64,000 bases of DNA, taken from positions 1 to 64,000 of the forward strand of contig NZ_QAOW01000001.1 in assembly GCF_003051005.1 (NCBI RefSeq). Direction: 5' to 3'. Every line of letters begins with the position of its first letter. Position 1 is the stretch's first letter. The DNA comes from Rhodococcus sp. OK519 (lineage in GTDB: Bacteria; Actinomycetota; Actinomycetes; Mycobacteriales; Mycobacteriaceae). Below the pieces are notes generated by a model. That model did no database searches. It was not told the origin of the DNA and worked only from the letters and a program-made list of their open reading frames with translations. Positions 1 through 7,794 of this stretch are shown piece after piece. The translations under genes and the position numbers were made by a program.

Positions 1-1100
1 GTGGTGTCGATCTCGAACTCGAAGCGCTTGGTCATGTCCTCGGTGACGTTCTCGACGTCGACGTAGAACTGCTGGTACCAGCGACGCAGCTGGTAGACCG
101 GGCCGTCCTCTTCGGACAGCAGCGGGTTGTCGATGGGCGCCTTGTTCTTCCAGATCTCGACGTCCTGCTCGAAGCCCAATTCGACGCCCTCGGCGAACTG
201 CGCGGCCATACTCTCGGCATCTTCGCTCGACAGGCCCGGAAGCTTCTTGACGATCGCGCCGTACTGCAGCACGAACTCGTTGTTGCTGACCGGGTAGTGG
301 CAGTTGATGAGGACGGTCTCGATCTTCTGGCCGTTGGCGTCGGACTCGAGCCAGTCGATCATGTACGCCGGGCCGAAGTACGAGGCATCGGAACGCAGTT
401 CCGCGTTGGGATCGTCGTAGCTGGTGCCGGTGACCATGTCCTCGCGGCCCGTGGACTTCATGTACTGAGTGGCGATGTGGCCCTCGAAGACGTTCTTGAA
501 GTAGCGCGGGAACGAGTAGTGGATGTAGAAGAAGTGCGCCATGTCGACGACGTTGTCCACGATCTCGCGGCAGTGCGAACCCTTGATGCGCAGAGTCTTC
601 CAGCTCCAGTCGGTCCACTCGTCGGAGCCGTAGCCCTCGATGTCCGGGATCGTGACGTCGGCCGGAGGCTTGTTGCCCTCCGGGTCGTTCCAGACGTACA
701 GCTGGCCGTTCTTCTCGAGCGTGGTCCACGCGCGCGTCTTGGCGAGCGGGGGCACTCGGCGGGCGTAGGGGATGTCGGTGCACTTGCCGTTGCCGCCCCA
801 ACGCCAGTCGTGGAACGGACACGCGATCGAATCGCCCTTGATCTCGCCCTGGCTCAGGTCACCGCCCATGTGCCGGCAGTATGCGTCGAGGACCTTGAGG
901 TCACCCTTGCTGTCCGCGAACACGACGAGCTTGGTGCCGAACGCCTCGATCGAGTGGGGCTTGCCGTCCTTGAAGTTCCGGGTGAGTCCGATGCAGTGCC
1001 ATCCGCGCGCGAAGCGGGTGGGCGGTGCGGCGGCCTCGATCTCGCGGATCTCGTCGTTGTCGGCGGCTGAGCCGTTGGTGGGAGCGGTGTCGAGTGACAT
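1..1100 (-). CDS. kshA: KshA-type Rieske oxygenase, 3-ketosteroid 9alpha-hydroxylase-like (3' end cut by window)
   Basis: Terminal oxygenase of the KshA family, which 9alpha-hydroxylates 3-ketosteroids and so triggers B-ring opening in steroid catabolism. The frame runs open from ATG at 1100 off the left edge, so about 366 residues are visible and the C-terminus is missing. The Rieske [2Fe-2S] ligands are C75, H77, C94 and H97 (CRH and CPFH). The mononuclear-iron motif NVVDMAHFFYIH places D186, H189 and H194. GGAGGAAAC directly before the ATG is a strong ribosome site. It is a clear paralogue of the complete kshA at 5695-6852, with long identical blocks through the Rieske domain. It diverges from the SDR operon starting at 1335, and a box shared with other catabolic promoters lies about 80 nt upstream. 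The family call is secure; the exact steroid substrate is inferred. Confidence 0.9.
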   Translation of the reverse strand, partial: MSLDTAPTNGSAADNDEIREIEAAAPPTRFARGWHCIGLTRNFKDGKPHSIEAFGTKLVVFADSKGDLKVLDAYCRHMGGDLSQGEIKGDSIACPFHDWRWGGNGKCTDIPYARRVPPLAKTRAWTTLEKNGQLYVWNDPEGNKPPADVTIPDIEGYGSDEWTDWSWKTLRIKGSHCREIVDNVVDMAHFFYIHYSFPRYFKNVFEGHIATQYMKSTGREDMVTGTSYDDPNAELRSDASYFGPAYMIDWLESDANGQKIETVLINCHYPVSNNEFVLQYGAIVKKLPGLSSEDAESMAAQFAEGVELGFEQDVEIWKNKAPIDNPLLSEEDGPVYQLRRWYQQFYVDVENVTEDMTKRFEFEIDT

Positions 1101-1175
1101 GTTTCCTCCGTGCCATCAGGGGGCTGTCCTGTGATGCGCCTCATAGAACTCTGCGGCGTGTCGCGCGGGAAGGGC

Positions 1176-1199
1176 TTCTCCCGCTGGATGGAACACCTC
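1176..1199 (-). promoter_or_regulatory. Candidate catabolic operator box (copy 1)
   Basis: On the plus strand this 24-nt stretch begins TTCTCCCGCTGG. It matches 16 of 24 positions of the box at 10619-10642, which in turn matches 19 of 24 positions of the box at 18175-18198. All three lie upstream of leftward catabolic genes. Here the core CTCCC is about 80 nt before the kshA start at 1100. The protein that would bind is unknown. Confidence 0.4.
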
Positions 1200-1334
1200 G
1201 AAAGTTGTGGTATAGCCCCAGGTCGCGGCGCGGGCGGTCGCGTCGATTTCGGCGAGCTCTCCCATCACGCGGGACGATCTCTGCCGCCGCGTCCATTCCG
1301 CTGGCTAGCGTCGCCACGGGCGAAAGGACTGACC

Positions 1335-2144
1335 ATGACACGAATGGCAGGCAAGGTCGTGCTCATCACGGGCGCAGGTAAGGGCATGGGGCGAACGCAT
1401 GCGGTTCGTCTCGCCGAGGAGGGCGCGGACATCCTCGCGATCGACCTGCCCGGGCAGCAGCCCGAGGCCGACCTGGCCGAGACCGCGCGCCTCGTGCGGG
1501 AACTGGGGCGGCGTGCGGTGATCGGCACCGCTGACATCCGCGACTTCGACGCGGTCACCGCGGCCGTGCAGGCGGGCGTGCGTGAACTGGGACCGCTCGA
1601 CACCGTCGTCGCCAACGCCGGCATCTGCGACAACCCCGGGCCGTCGTGGACCATCGACGATGCGATCTGGAACCGGTCGATCGACGTCAACATCACCGGC
1701 ACGTGGCACACCGTGAAGGCGGGTGTGGCGGAGCTGAATCCGGCCGGTGGATCCGTCGTCATCGTCAGTTCGACCGCGGCGATCAAGGCGGTGCCCGGCG
1801 CATCGCACTACTCGGCCGCCAAGCACGCGATCACCGGTCTCGCCAAGACCCTCGCGAACGAATTGGGCAAGCGGTCGATCCGGGTCAACACCATCCATCC
1901 CGGCGCCGTCGCGACACCCATGACGATCAATCCCGCCACGTTCGCCCGCCTGCGGCCGGACCTGGAGAACCCCACGGAGGCGGATGTCGCGGAGGTGCTC
2001 TCGCAGCGGATGCTGCTGCCCGTGCCGTGGGTGGAGTCGATCGACGTGAGCAACGCGGTGCTGTTCCTGGCATCGGACGAATCCCGCTACGTCACAGGCC
2101 TGCAGATGGTCATCGACGCCGGTCAGACTCAGAAGGTGGCGTGA
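1335..2144 (+). CDS. SDR oxidoreductase, mycofactocin-dependent type
   Basis: NAD-dependent short-chain dehydrogenase of 269 residues. It shows the cofactor motif TGAGKGMG near residue 13, VANAG in place of NNAG, and the catalytic Ser followed by YSAAK. After the second strand there is an insertion (DLPGQQPEADLAETARLVRE) typical of the actinobacterial SDR group TIGR03971, whose members hold NAD non-exchangeably and use mycofactocin as electron acceptor. ATG at 1335 follows CGAAAGGA; the frame is open further upstream but no better start appears. It overlaps the next SDR by one base (TGATG), so the two are translationally coupled. Likely oxidises an alcohol in the steroid or terpenoid pathway of this cluster; the substrate is inferred. 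No mycofactocin biosynthesis genes are in the window. Confidence 0.85.
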   Translation: MTRMAGKVVLITGAGKGMGRTHAVRLAEEGADILAIDLPGQQPEADLAETARLVRELGRRAVIGTADIRDFDAVTAAVQAGVRELGPLDTVVANAGICDNPGPSWTIDDAIWNRSIDVNITGTWHTVKAGVAELNPAGGSVVIVSSTAAIKAVPGASHYSAAKHAITGLAKTLANELGKRSIRVNTIHPGAVATPMTINPATFARLRPDLENPTEADVAEVLSQRMLLPVPWVESIDVSNAVLFLASDESRYVTGLQMVIDAGQTQKVA

Positions 2145-2977
2145 TGAGCGGGCGTCTCGAAGGCAAGGTCGCGCTGATCACCGGCGCCGCGCGGGGAATG
2201 GGCCGCGCGCAGGCGGTGCGGTTCGCGGAGGAGGGCGCCGACGTCATCGCCGTCGACGTGTGCGCGGCCGTCGAACATTCGACCACCCCCGGCGCGTCCC
2301 CGGAGGATCTCGCCGAGACGGTGCGGCTCGTGGAGTCGCTCGGCCGCAAGATCTGCGCGTTCGAGGCCGACGTCCGCGACCAGCAGGCGCTCGACGCCGC
2401 GGTGGCGGAGGGCGTCGAGGCGCTGGGCCGGCTCGATGTCATCTGCGCGACGGCGGGCATCAGCTCGTCCGGCGCGGCCGTCGAGATGGGCGAAGAGCGT
2501 TGGCAGACCATGCTCGACGTCAACCTCACCGGCGTGTGGCGCACCTGCAAGGCCGGCATCCCGCACATCGTCGACGGGGAGCGCGGCGGTTCGATCGTGC
2601 TGATCAGTTCCATCGCGGGCCTGCGTGGCCTGGTGAGCGTCGGGCACTACACGGCCGCCAAGCACGGCGTCGTGGGGCTCATGAAGTCGCTCGCGAACGA
2701 GCTTGCGCCGCACAGCGTGCGAGTCAACACGATCCATCCGGCGAACACCCGGACCACGATGATCCAGAACCCCTCCACGATGCGGACCTTCTGCCCGGGG
2801 GTCGAGGAGCCGACGCAGGAGCAGTTCGAGGCGGGAACGCGGTCGATGCACCTGCTGCCGGTGGCGATGATCGAGCCCGAGGACATCGCGAACGCCAGCC
2901 TGTTCCTCGCGTCCGACGAATCCCGCTACATCACCGGTGTCACGCTGCCGGTCGATGCCGGTCACTGCGTGAAGTAG
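2144..2977 (+). CDS. SDR oxidoreductase, mycofactocin-dependent type
   Basis: Second SDR of the operon, 277 residues, closely related to its upstream neighbour. It has the TGAARGMG cofactor loop, a longer insertion (from VCAAVEHSTT through PEDLAETVRLVE) diagnostic of TIGR03971-type enzymes, and the YTAAK catalytic pair. The usual NNAG is ATAG here. The ATG overlaps the upstream TGA by one base. The two paralogues probably arose by tandem duplication and may act on different hydroxyls of one substrate, or form a hetero-oligomer; that is inference. It is followed after 10 nt by a third SDR. Confidence 0.85.
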   Translation: MSGRLEGKVALITGAARGMGRAQAVRFAEEGADVIAVDVCAAVEHSTTPGASPEDLAETVRLVESLGRKICAFEADVRDQQALDAAVAEGVEALGRLDVICATAGISSSGAAVEMGEERWQTMLDVNLTGVWRTCKAGIPHIVDGERGGSIVLISSIAGLRGLVSVGHYTAAKHGVVGLMKSLANELAPHSVRVNTIHPANTRTTMIQNPSTMRTFCPGVEEPTQEQFEAGTRSMHLLPVAMIEPEDIANASLFLASDESRYITGVTLPVDAGHCVK

Positions 2978-2987
2978 GAGGAGACCC

Positions 2988-3812
2988 ATGAGGCTCGAGG
3001 ATCTGCGGGGCCGCACCGCGGTCGTGACCGGTGCCGGCAGCGGTATCGGCGAGGGCGCCGCGCGCCAGGCGGCGTCGCTGGGCATGAACGTCGTGCTCGC
3101 CGACATCTCCGCCGAACGGTGCGGCGCCGTCGCCGACGATCTGCGGTCGGCCGGTCACGCCGTGCTCGCGGTGCCCACCGACGTGCGCGACGCCGCCGCG
3201 GTCGACGCCCTCGCCGACGCCGCATACGACGAGTTCGGTTCGGTGACACTGCTGCTGAACAACGCGGGCCTCGAGTCGCTCGGGTTCACGTGGGAGGTCC
3301 CGGCCGACGAGTGGCGCCGCGTCGTCGACGTGAACCTCAACGGGGTCTTCCACGGCATCCGGTCGTTCGTTCCGCGCATGGGCGCCGACCCCCAGCCGTC
3401 GCACATCGTCAACACCTGTTCGGTGGGCGGCATCGCGATCACGCCGCGGATGACGGCGTACGCGGCGACCAAACACGGCGTGCAGGCGCTCACCGAGTGC
3501 GTGTATCTCGAGTGCGCGGAGGCGTTCCCGCAGATCGCGGTGTCGGTGTTCAGCCCCGGCCAGGTGGCAACCCGCATCTTCGAGGACGCCCCTGTCCACG
3601 ACGGGACCACCACCGACGCCGGGTTCTGGCGCGACCAGATCCGGGAGGGCATGACGCCGGACGAGGCCGCGAAACTGTTGTTCGACGGCGTCGCGCGCGA
3701 CGAGTTCTGGATCCTCACCCACCCCGAGGCGTTCGAGCGCCTGGCGTCCAAACGTGCGCGGGTGCTGAGCGAGAAGCTGCGCCCCGACGCATTGTTCGAC
3801 GGGCGCAACTGA
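2988..3812 (+). CDS. SDR oxidoreductase (classical)
   Basis: Classical short-chain dehydrogenase of 274 residues with TGAGSGIG near residue 16, NNAGL, and catalytic Ser-Tyr-Lys (CSVGG, then YAATK). It lacks the mycofactocin-type insertion of the two upstream SDRs, so it probably uses freely exchanging NAD(P). AGGAGGAGA sits just before the ATG. It is the last gene of the three-SDR operon, and the next 20-80 nt carry a dispersed palindromic repeat (3828-3890). Probably a dehydrogenase or reductase of the same catabolic route; substrate unknown. Confidence 0.85.
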   Translation: MRLEDLRGRTAVVTGAGSGIGEGAARQAASLGMNVVLADISAERCGAVADDLRSAGHAVLAVPTDVRDAAAVDALADAAYDEFGSVTLLLNNAGLESLGFTWEVPADEWRRVVDVNLNGVFHGIRSFVPRMGADPQPSHIVNTCSVGGIAITPRMTAYAATKHGVQALTECVYLECAEAFPQIAVSVFSPGQVATRIFEDAPVHDGTTTDAGFWRDQIREGMTPDEAAKLLFDGVARDEFWILTHPEAFERLASKRARVLSEKLRPDALFDGRN

Positions 3813-3827
3813 GCGGCTCCCTTTTCC

Positions 3828-3890
3828 CGCGTTTTGCGCACTCGGCGCGAGTTCTCGCGCCCTGGAAGCGCGATAAGTGCGCAAAACGCG
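3828..3890. repeat. Dispersed palindromic repeat, copy 1
   Basis: Inverted repeat with 15-bp perfect arms CGCGTTTTGCGCACT (3828-3842) and AGTGCGCAAAACGCG (3876-3890) around a GC-rich centre. The same arm sequence recurs at 30260-30322, 32138-32245 and 42462-42524. It lies between the SDR operon and the acyl-CoA ligase. There is no T-tract after the right arm, so a simple Rho-independent terminator does not explain it. Confidence 0.85.
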
Positions 3891-3916
3891 AAGGGGTGGG
3901 GGTGAAGCCGAGCCGG

Positions 3917-3930
3917 TGTAACAGGTTCCA
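3917..3930 (+). promoter_or_regulatory. KstR-like operator
   Basis: The 14 bases TGTAACAGGTTCCA match TnnAACnnGTTnnA, the motif I recall for the cholesterol-catabolism repressor KstR in mycobacteria and rhodococci, at every defined position. It lies 114 nt before the acyl-CoA ligase ATG, a sensible promoter position. This supports steroid control of that gene; no kstR gene is in the window. Confidence 0.6.
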
Positions 3931-4043
3931 GTTGCACTGAAATCCGGTTATCGTGTCGGTGACCCGGGCCACACCGGCCGACCCGGCGCGACGGGCGCGC
4001 GCAGCGCTGCCATCGCCTTCCGTGCACGCAGAAGGAAACACAC

Positions 4044-5621
4044 ATGACCGACGCTTCCGCCGATCTCCTCCACCGCCCGCGTTTCCTGGCGGACCTGCTG
4101 ATCACCGCGCTCGACCGCAACGCCGACCGGCCGGCGCTCTACCTCGGCGACGTCGTGCTCACCGGTGGCCAGATGCGCGATCAGATCAGCTGTTTCGGGC
4201 AGGCCCTGGAGTCGCTCGGCGTCGGTAAGGGCTCCACCGTTGCGATGCTGTCGAAGAACCGTCCCGAGGTGCTCATCAGCGTCGGCTCGCAGATGATCCT
4301 CGGCTGCCGCAATACCGCGCTGGCGCCGATGGGCTCGGTCGACGATCACAGCTACATCTTGGGCGACGCCGAGATCGAGACGCTGATCTTCGATCCTGCC
4401 GCGTTCGAGGACCGGGCGGCCGAACTGAAGGCCTCGGTGCCGTCGCTGAAGAACCTGTTCTCCCTCGGCCCGTCCGAGGTGGGCACCGATGTGCTCGCGC
4501 TGGCGGCGACGTTCACCCCCGAGCGTCTCGTGGCCGCCGACGTCGACGGCGACGACCCGTCGAGCATGGTCTACACCGGTGGCACGACCGGCAAGCCGAA
4601 GGGCGTCGTCAACACGTTCCGCTCCGGCGTCACGCTGCCGCAGATCCAGATGGCCGAGTGGCAGTTCCCGGACGAGATGCGCTTCCTGGCCTGCACTCCG
4701 CTCTCGCACGCCGGGATGGCGTTCTTCGTGCCGACGCTGATGCGCGGCGGTTCGCTGGTGGTGCTTCCCGGATTCGAGCCGGGCGCCGTGCTCGAGGCGA
4801 TCGAGAAGTACAAGATCACCTCGACGATGCTGGTGCCCACCATGATCTACATGCTGCTCGATCACCCGGACCTGAAGACCCGGGACGTGTCGAGCCTGCA
4901 GACACTGTTCTACGGCGCCGCCGCGATGTCGCCGTCCCGCCTGCAGGAGGGCATCGCGAAGATCGGCCCCATCTTCTTCCAGTACTTCGGTCAGAGCGAG
5001 TGCGGCATGACGATCTCCGTCATGCGCAAGGAGGAGCACGATCCGGACAACGTCGAGCGCCTCGCGTCGTGTGGACGTCCGGTGCCGTGGCTCGACGTCC
5101 GACTGCTCGACGACGACCTGAACGAGGTGGCCCGCGGCGAACTCGGCGAGATCTGCGTCCGCGGACCCCTCGTGATGAAGGGCTACTGGAAGAAGCCGGA
5201 CGAGACGGCCGAGGCGCTGCGCGGCGGGTGGCTGCACACCGGCGACATCGCGCGCGCCGACAAGGAGGGCTTCCTCTACATCGTCGACCGCAAGAAGGAC
5301 ATGATCGTCACGGGCGGCTTCAACGTGTTCCCGCGCGAGATCGAGGACGTCATCTCCGGGCATCCCGCGGTGGCGTCGGTCGCCGTGGTCGGTGTGCCGG
5401 ACGAGAAGTGGGGCGAGGCCGTCAAGGCATGCGTCGTGCTGCGCGACGGCCAGACCGTCGAGGTGGCCGAGCTTGTCGAACGTGTCCGGACGGCAAAGGG
5501 TTCGGTGCACGCCCCCAAGTCGGTCGACTTCGTCGACGCACTGCCGCTCACCCCGCTCGGCAAGCTCGACAAGAAGGCGCTGCGCGCGCAGTTCTGGCAG
5601 GGGTCCGCCCGCTCAGTGTGA
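4044..5621 (+). CDS. Acyl-CoA synthetase (AMP-forming), FadD-like
   Basis: Member of the ANL adenylating superfamily, 525 residues, full length. It activates a carboxylic acid with ATP and CoA through an acyl-adenylate. The nucleotide loop VYTGGTTGKPKG lies near residue 175, YGAAAMSP and QYFGQSECG follow as the adenine-binding and A5 motifs, LHTGDIA and DRKKDMIVTGGFN form the hinge, and the C-terminal catalytic lysine is in PLGKLDKKAL. AAGGAAACACAC precedes the ATG. A KstR-like box 114 nt upstream and the flanking KshA-type oxygenases suggest the substrate is a steroid side-chain or ring-derived acid, as for FadD17/FadD19-type ligases; that is inference. A strong hairpin at 5643-5680 ends the unit. 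Confidence 0.88.
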   Translation: MTDASADLLHRPRFLADLLITALDRNADRPALYLGDVVLTGGQMRDQISCFGQALESLGVGKGSTVAMLSKNRPEVLISVGSQMILGCRNTALAPMGSVDDHSYILGDAEIETLIFDPAAFEDRAAELKASVPSLKNLFSLGPSEVGTDVLALAATFTPERLVAADVDGDDPSSMVYTGGTTGKPKGVVNTFRSGVTLPQIQMAEWQFPDEMRFLACTPLSHAGMAFFVPTLMRGGSLVVLPGFEPGAVLEAIEKYKITSTMLVPTMIYMLLDHPDLKTRDVSSLQTLFYGAAAMSPSRLQEGIAKIGPIFFQYFGQSECGMTISVMRKEEHDPDNVERLASCGRPVPWLDVRLLDDDLNEVARGELGEICVRGPLVMKGYWKKPDETAEALRGGWLHTGDIARADKEGFLYIVDRKKDMIVTGGFNVFPREIEDVISGHPAVASVAVVGVPDEKWGEAVKACVVLRDGQTVEVAELVERVRTAKGSVHAPKSVDFVDALPLTPLGKLDKKALRAQFWQGSARSV

Positions 5622-5642
5622 CACCGACCCGCCGTGAGAGTG

Positions 5643-5680
5643 CAGCTCGCCCCGACCCCCCATGCAGCCGGGGCGAGCTG
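5643..5680. terminator. Bidirectional terminator hairpin
   Basis: Perfect 12-bp stem CAGCTCGCCCCG / CGGGGCGAGCTG with a 14-nt loop, between the convergent stops of the acyl-CoA ligase (5621) and the second kshA (5695). There is no T-tract, as is common in high-GC actinobacteria. Confidence 0.7.
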
Positions 5681-5694
5681 TGTTCGGCCTCCGG

Positions 5695-6852
5695 CTACGC
5701 CGAGCCGGCCTGTTCACGTGCCGCGATGTTCTCGGCCATCTCCTGTTCCCAGCGCGTCGCCGAACGCGCGGTGTCGATCTCGAACTCGTACCGGTTGACC
5801 ATGTCCGGGGTGATGTCGGCGACGTCGACGTAGAACTGCTGGTACCAGCGGCGCAACTGGTAGACGGGACCGTCCTCCTCGCACAGCAGCGGATTGTCGA
5901 TGGACGCCTTGTTCTTCCAGATCGCGATGTCCTGCTCGAACGTGGCCTCGGTACCCGCCCCGAACCCCTGGGCCATCTCCTCGGCCTGCGCGCGCTCCAT
6001 GCCGGGCAGGCGCTTGACCATCACGCCGTACTGGAGCACGAACGACGTCGGCGTCACCGGGTAGTGGCAGTTGATGAGGACCGTCTCGATGGTGCCGTCC
6101 GGGGTGTCCGTCCACAGCTGGTCGATCATGTAGGACGGCCCGAAGTAGGACGCGTCCGAGCGCGAGACGTTGTCGACACCGAAATCGATGTCGAGCACGA
6201 CGTCGGTGCGCGGCGTGAAACTCATGACCTGGCTGGCGATGTGGCCCTCGAAGACGTTCTTGAACGAGCGCGGCATGTTGTAGTGGATGTAGAAGAAGTG
6301 GGCCATGTCCACGACGTTGTCGATGATCTCGCGACAGTTCGACCCCTCGATCAGGACCGCGTTCCAGGTCCAGTCGCTCCACTCGTCGGAGCCGAAGCCC
6401 TCGATGTCGGGAATGGTGACCTCGGCCGGCGGCGGATTGCCTTCCGGGTCGTTCCACACGAACAACTGACCGTTCTTGTCGAGGGTCGTCCACGCGCGGG
6501 TCTTCGCGACCGGCGGAACCCGGCGGGCGTAGGGGATGTCGGTGCACTTGCCGTTGCCGGCCCAACGCCAGTCGTGGAACGGGCACGCCACGGTGTCGCC
6601 CTTGATCTCGCCCTGGCTCAGATCGCCGCCCATGTGCCGGCAGTAGGCGTCGAGAATCTTCAGATCGCCCGTGCTGTCCGCGAACACCACCAACTTGGTG
6701 CCGAACGCCTCGATCGAGTGCGGCTTGCCGTCCCGATAGGTGTCGGACAGGCCCAGGCAGTGCCAGCCGCGCGCGAATCGGGTGGGCGCGCCGTCCGACT
6801 CGATCTCGCGGATCGCGTCGCCCTCGGTCGCCGAATCCTGTTGCAGTGTCAT
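5695..6852 (-). CDS. kshA: KshA-type Rieske oxygenase, 3-ketosteroid 9alpha-hydroxylase-like
   Basis: Complete 385-residue KshA-family oxygenase, close to the usual family length. Rieske ligands are C71, H73, C90 and H93. The catalytic-iron motif NVVDMAHFFYIH gives D182, H185 and H190. It is a paralogue of the gene at 1-1100. ATG at 6852 follows GAAGGGAACC on the coding strand. It is the last gene of a leftward run that also encodes an FAD/NAD reductase (7004-7759), an NmrA-like protein, a SnoaL-like protein and a solute-binding lipoprotein. The 151-nt leader contains a 14-bp palindrome (6983-6996) and a degenerate copy of the catabolic box (CTCCC at 6936-6940, about 86 nt from the start), so it may also have its own promoter. 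Rhodococci carry several KshA isozymes with different steroid preferences; the preference here is unknown. Confidence 0.92.
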   Translation of the reverse strand: MTLQQDSATEGDAIREIESDGAPTRFARGWHCLGLSDTYRDGKPHSIEAFGTKLVVFADSTGDLKILDAYCRHMGGDLSQGEIKGDTVACPFHDWRWAGNGKCTDIPYARRVPPVAKTRAWTTLDKNGQLFVWNDPEGNPPPAEVTIPDIEGFGSDEWSDWTWNAVLIEGSNCREIIDNVVDMAHFFYIHYNMPRSFKNVFEGHIASQVMSFTPRTDVVLDIDFGVDNVSRSDASYFGPSYMIDQLWTDTPDGTIETVLINCHYPVTPTSFVLQYGVMVKRLPGMERAQAEEMAQGFGAGTEATFEQDIAIWKNKASIDNPLLCEEDGPVYQLRRWYQQFYVDVADITPDMVNRYEFEIDTARSATRWEQEMAENIAAREQAGSA

Positions 6853-6982
6853 GGTTCCCTTCGTCTCTGGTCCGGGTGGACCGAATCGATGCGTCTCGAA
6901 TCGTGTCCACGCAGGCGCAATCAGCGGAAGATGCCCTCCCATTGGGCGAACGATTGGTCGGTTTTGTGATCCGAACGTGACG

Positions 6983-6996
6983 CCGTAGGCCTACGG
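6983..6996. promoter_or_regulatory. 14-bp perfect palindrome upstream of second kshA
   Basis: CCGTAGGCCTACGG is self-complementary over all 14 bases. It sits 8 nt after the reductase stop (7004, leftward) and about 130 nt before the kshA start. It could be an operator for an internal promoter or part of a weak attenuator. No regulator is assigned. Confidence 0.35.
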
Positions 6997-7003
6997 GCGG
7001 GTT

Positions 7004-7759
7004 TCAGAACGGGTCGGCGAGGATGGCGTCGGCGGGGGTTCCGGTGGCGATCAGACGGTCTCGGGTGGTCTGCACCATCGCCGGCGAACCGCACACCAGC
7101 ACCTGGTGGTCGGTGAACGGGCCGTGCCCCGCGACCACGTCGGCGAGGGTGCCCTCCAGCAGGTCGTCCTCGTGGAAGTTGACGGGTCCGACCTCGGCGA
7201 CGATGCGGTCGTACCACTCGTCGCCCGTTCCCGGATCGGTGACGTCCTCGACGACGGGAACCGTGGTGAGCCACGGCAATTCCTGCGTGAGAATCCACAG
7301 CATGTCCGACGCGTAGAGGTCGGCCGCGGTGCGTCCGCCCACGAACAGGTACACCTGCGGCGGGTTCTCGACCTGCGTGAGATTCAGGATGATCGACCGC
7401 AGCGGGGCCAGCCCCGTTCCGCCGGCGACCATCACGACGCTCGGCCCGACCACGTCGACCGCGAGATCGCCCCGCGGCGAGGAGATCTGCCATTGATCGC
7501 CGGGGAGCGTGTCCTCGACGATGCTGCGGCTCACCCACCCGCCCGGCACGGTGCGCACGTGGAACTCGAACCTGCCGTCGAGCGACGGCGGCAGAGCCGG
7601 CGAGAGCCGTCGGGGCAGCCGTGGATGCTGCGGAACGGTGACGTCGACGTACTGTCCGGCGCGGAACGGGACCGGCTCGCCGATGAGGCGCACGACCGCC
7701 AGATCCTTGCGGAGACGGTGATGTTCGACGACGGTCGCGGTCCAGGAATCCTGCTGCAT
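7004..7759 (-). CDS. FAD/NAD(P)-binding oxidoreductase (ferredoxin-reductase type, no iron-sulfur domain)
   Basis: A 251-residue flavin reductase with an FAD-binding barrel (PFRAGQYVDV, then RRLSPALP for the RxxS flavin motif) and an NAD-binding half (MVAGGTGLAP, ending VLVCGSPAMV). It lacks the C-terminal plant-type [2Fe-2S] domain of KshB reductases. It aligns from its first residues with the reductase half of the flavohemoprotein at 10644-11807: WTATVV versus WEATVV, FEFHVRTVPGGWVS versus IEFHVRRVSGGWVS, and shared VAGGTGLAPLR-type and LFVGG motifs. Its position between the NmrA-like gene and kshA suggests it feeds electrons to the Rieske oxygenase, perhaps via a separate ferredoxin; that is inference. 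ATG at 7759 is chosen by that alignment. A much longer open frame upstream of it only reads through the neighbouring genes. Confidence 0.85.
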   Translation of the reverse strand: MQQDSWTATVVEHHRLRKDLAVVRLIGEPVPFRAGQYVDVTVPQHPRLPRRLSPALPPSLDGRFEFHVRTVPGGWVSRSIVEDTLPGDQWQISSPRGDLAVDVVGPSVVMVAGGTGLAPLRSIILNLTQVENPPQVYLFVGGRTAADLYASDMLWILTQELPWLTTVPVVEDVTDPGTGDEWYDRIVAEVGPVNFHEDDLLEGTLADVVAGHGPFTDHQVLVCGSPAMVQTTRDRLIATGTPADAILADPF

Positions 7760-7794
7760 GTCGCTATTGTCCCCGGTGGTGCGGTTCGCCGCTG

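Noticed and set aside
297-1070. Long plus-strand frame over the first oxygenase gene
   Set aside because: It is the complement of the KshA reading frame; its translation is Val/Arg/Asp-rich without domain signals, while the minus strand has intact Rieske and iron motifs.
3948-5510. 520-residue minus-strand frame opposite the acyl-CoA ligase
   Set aside because: Arg/His/Asp-rich antisense shadow, common in high-GC genomes; the plus strand has complete ANL motifs.
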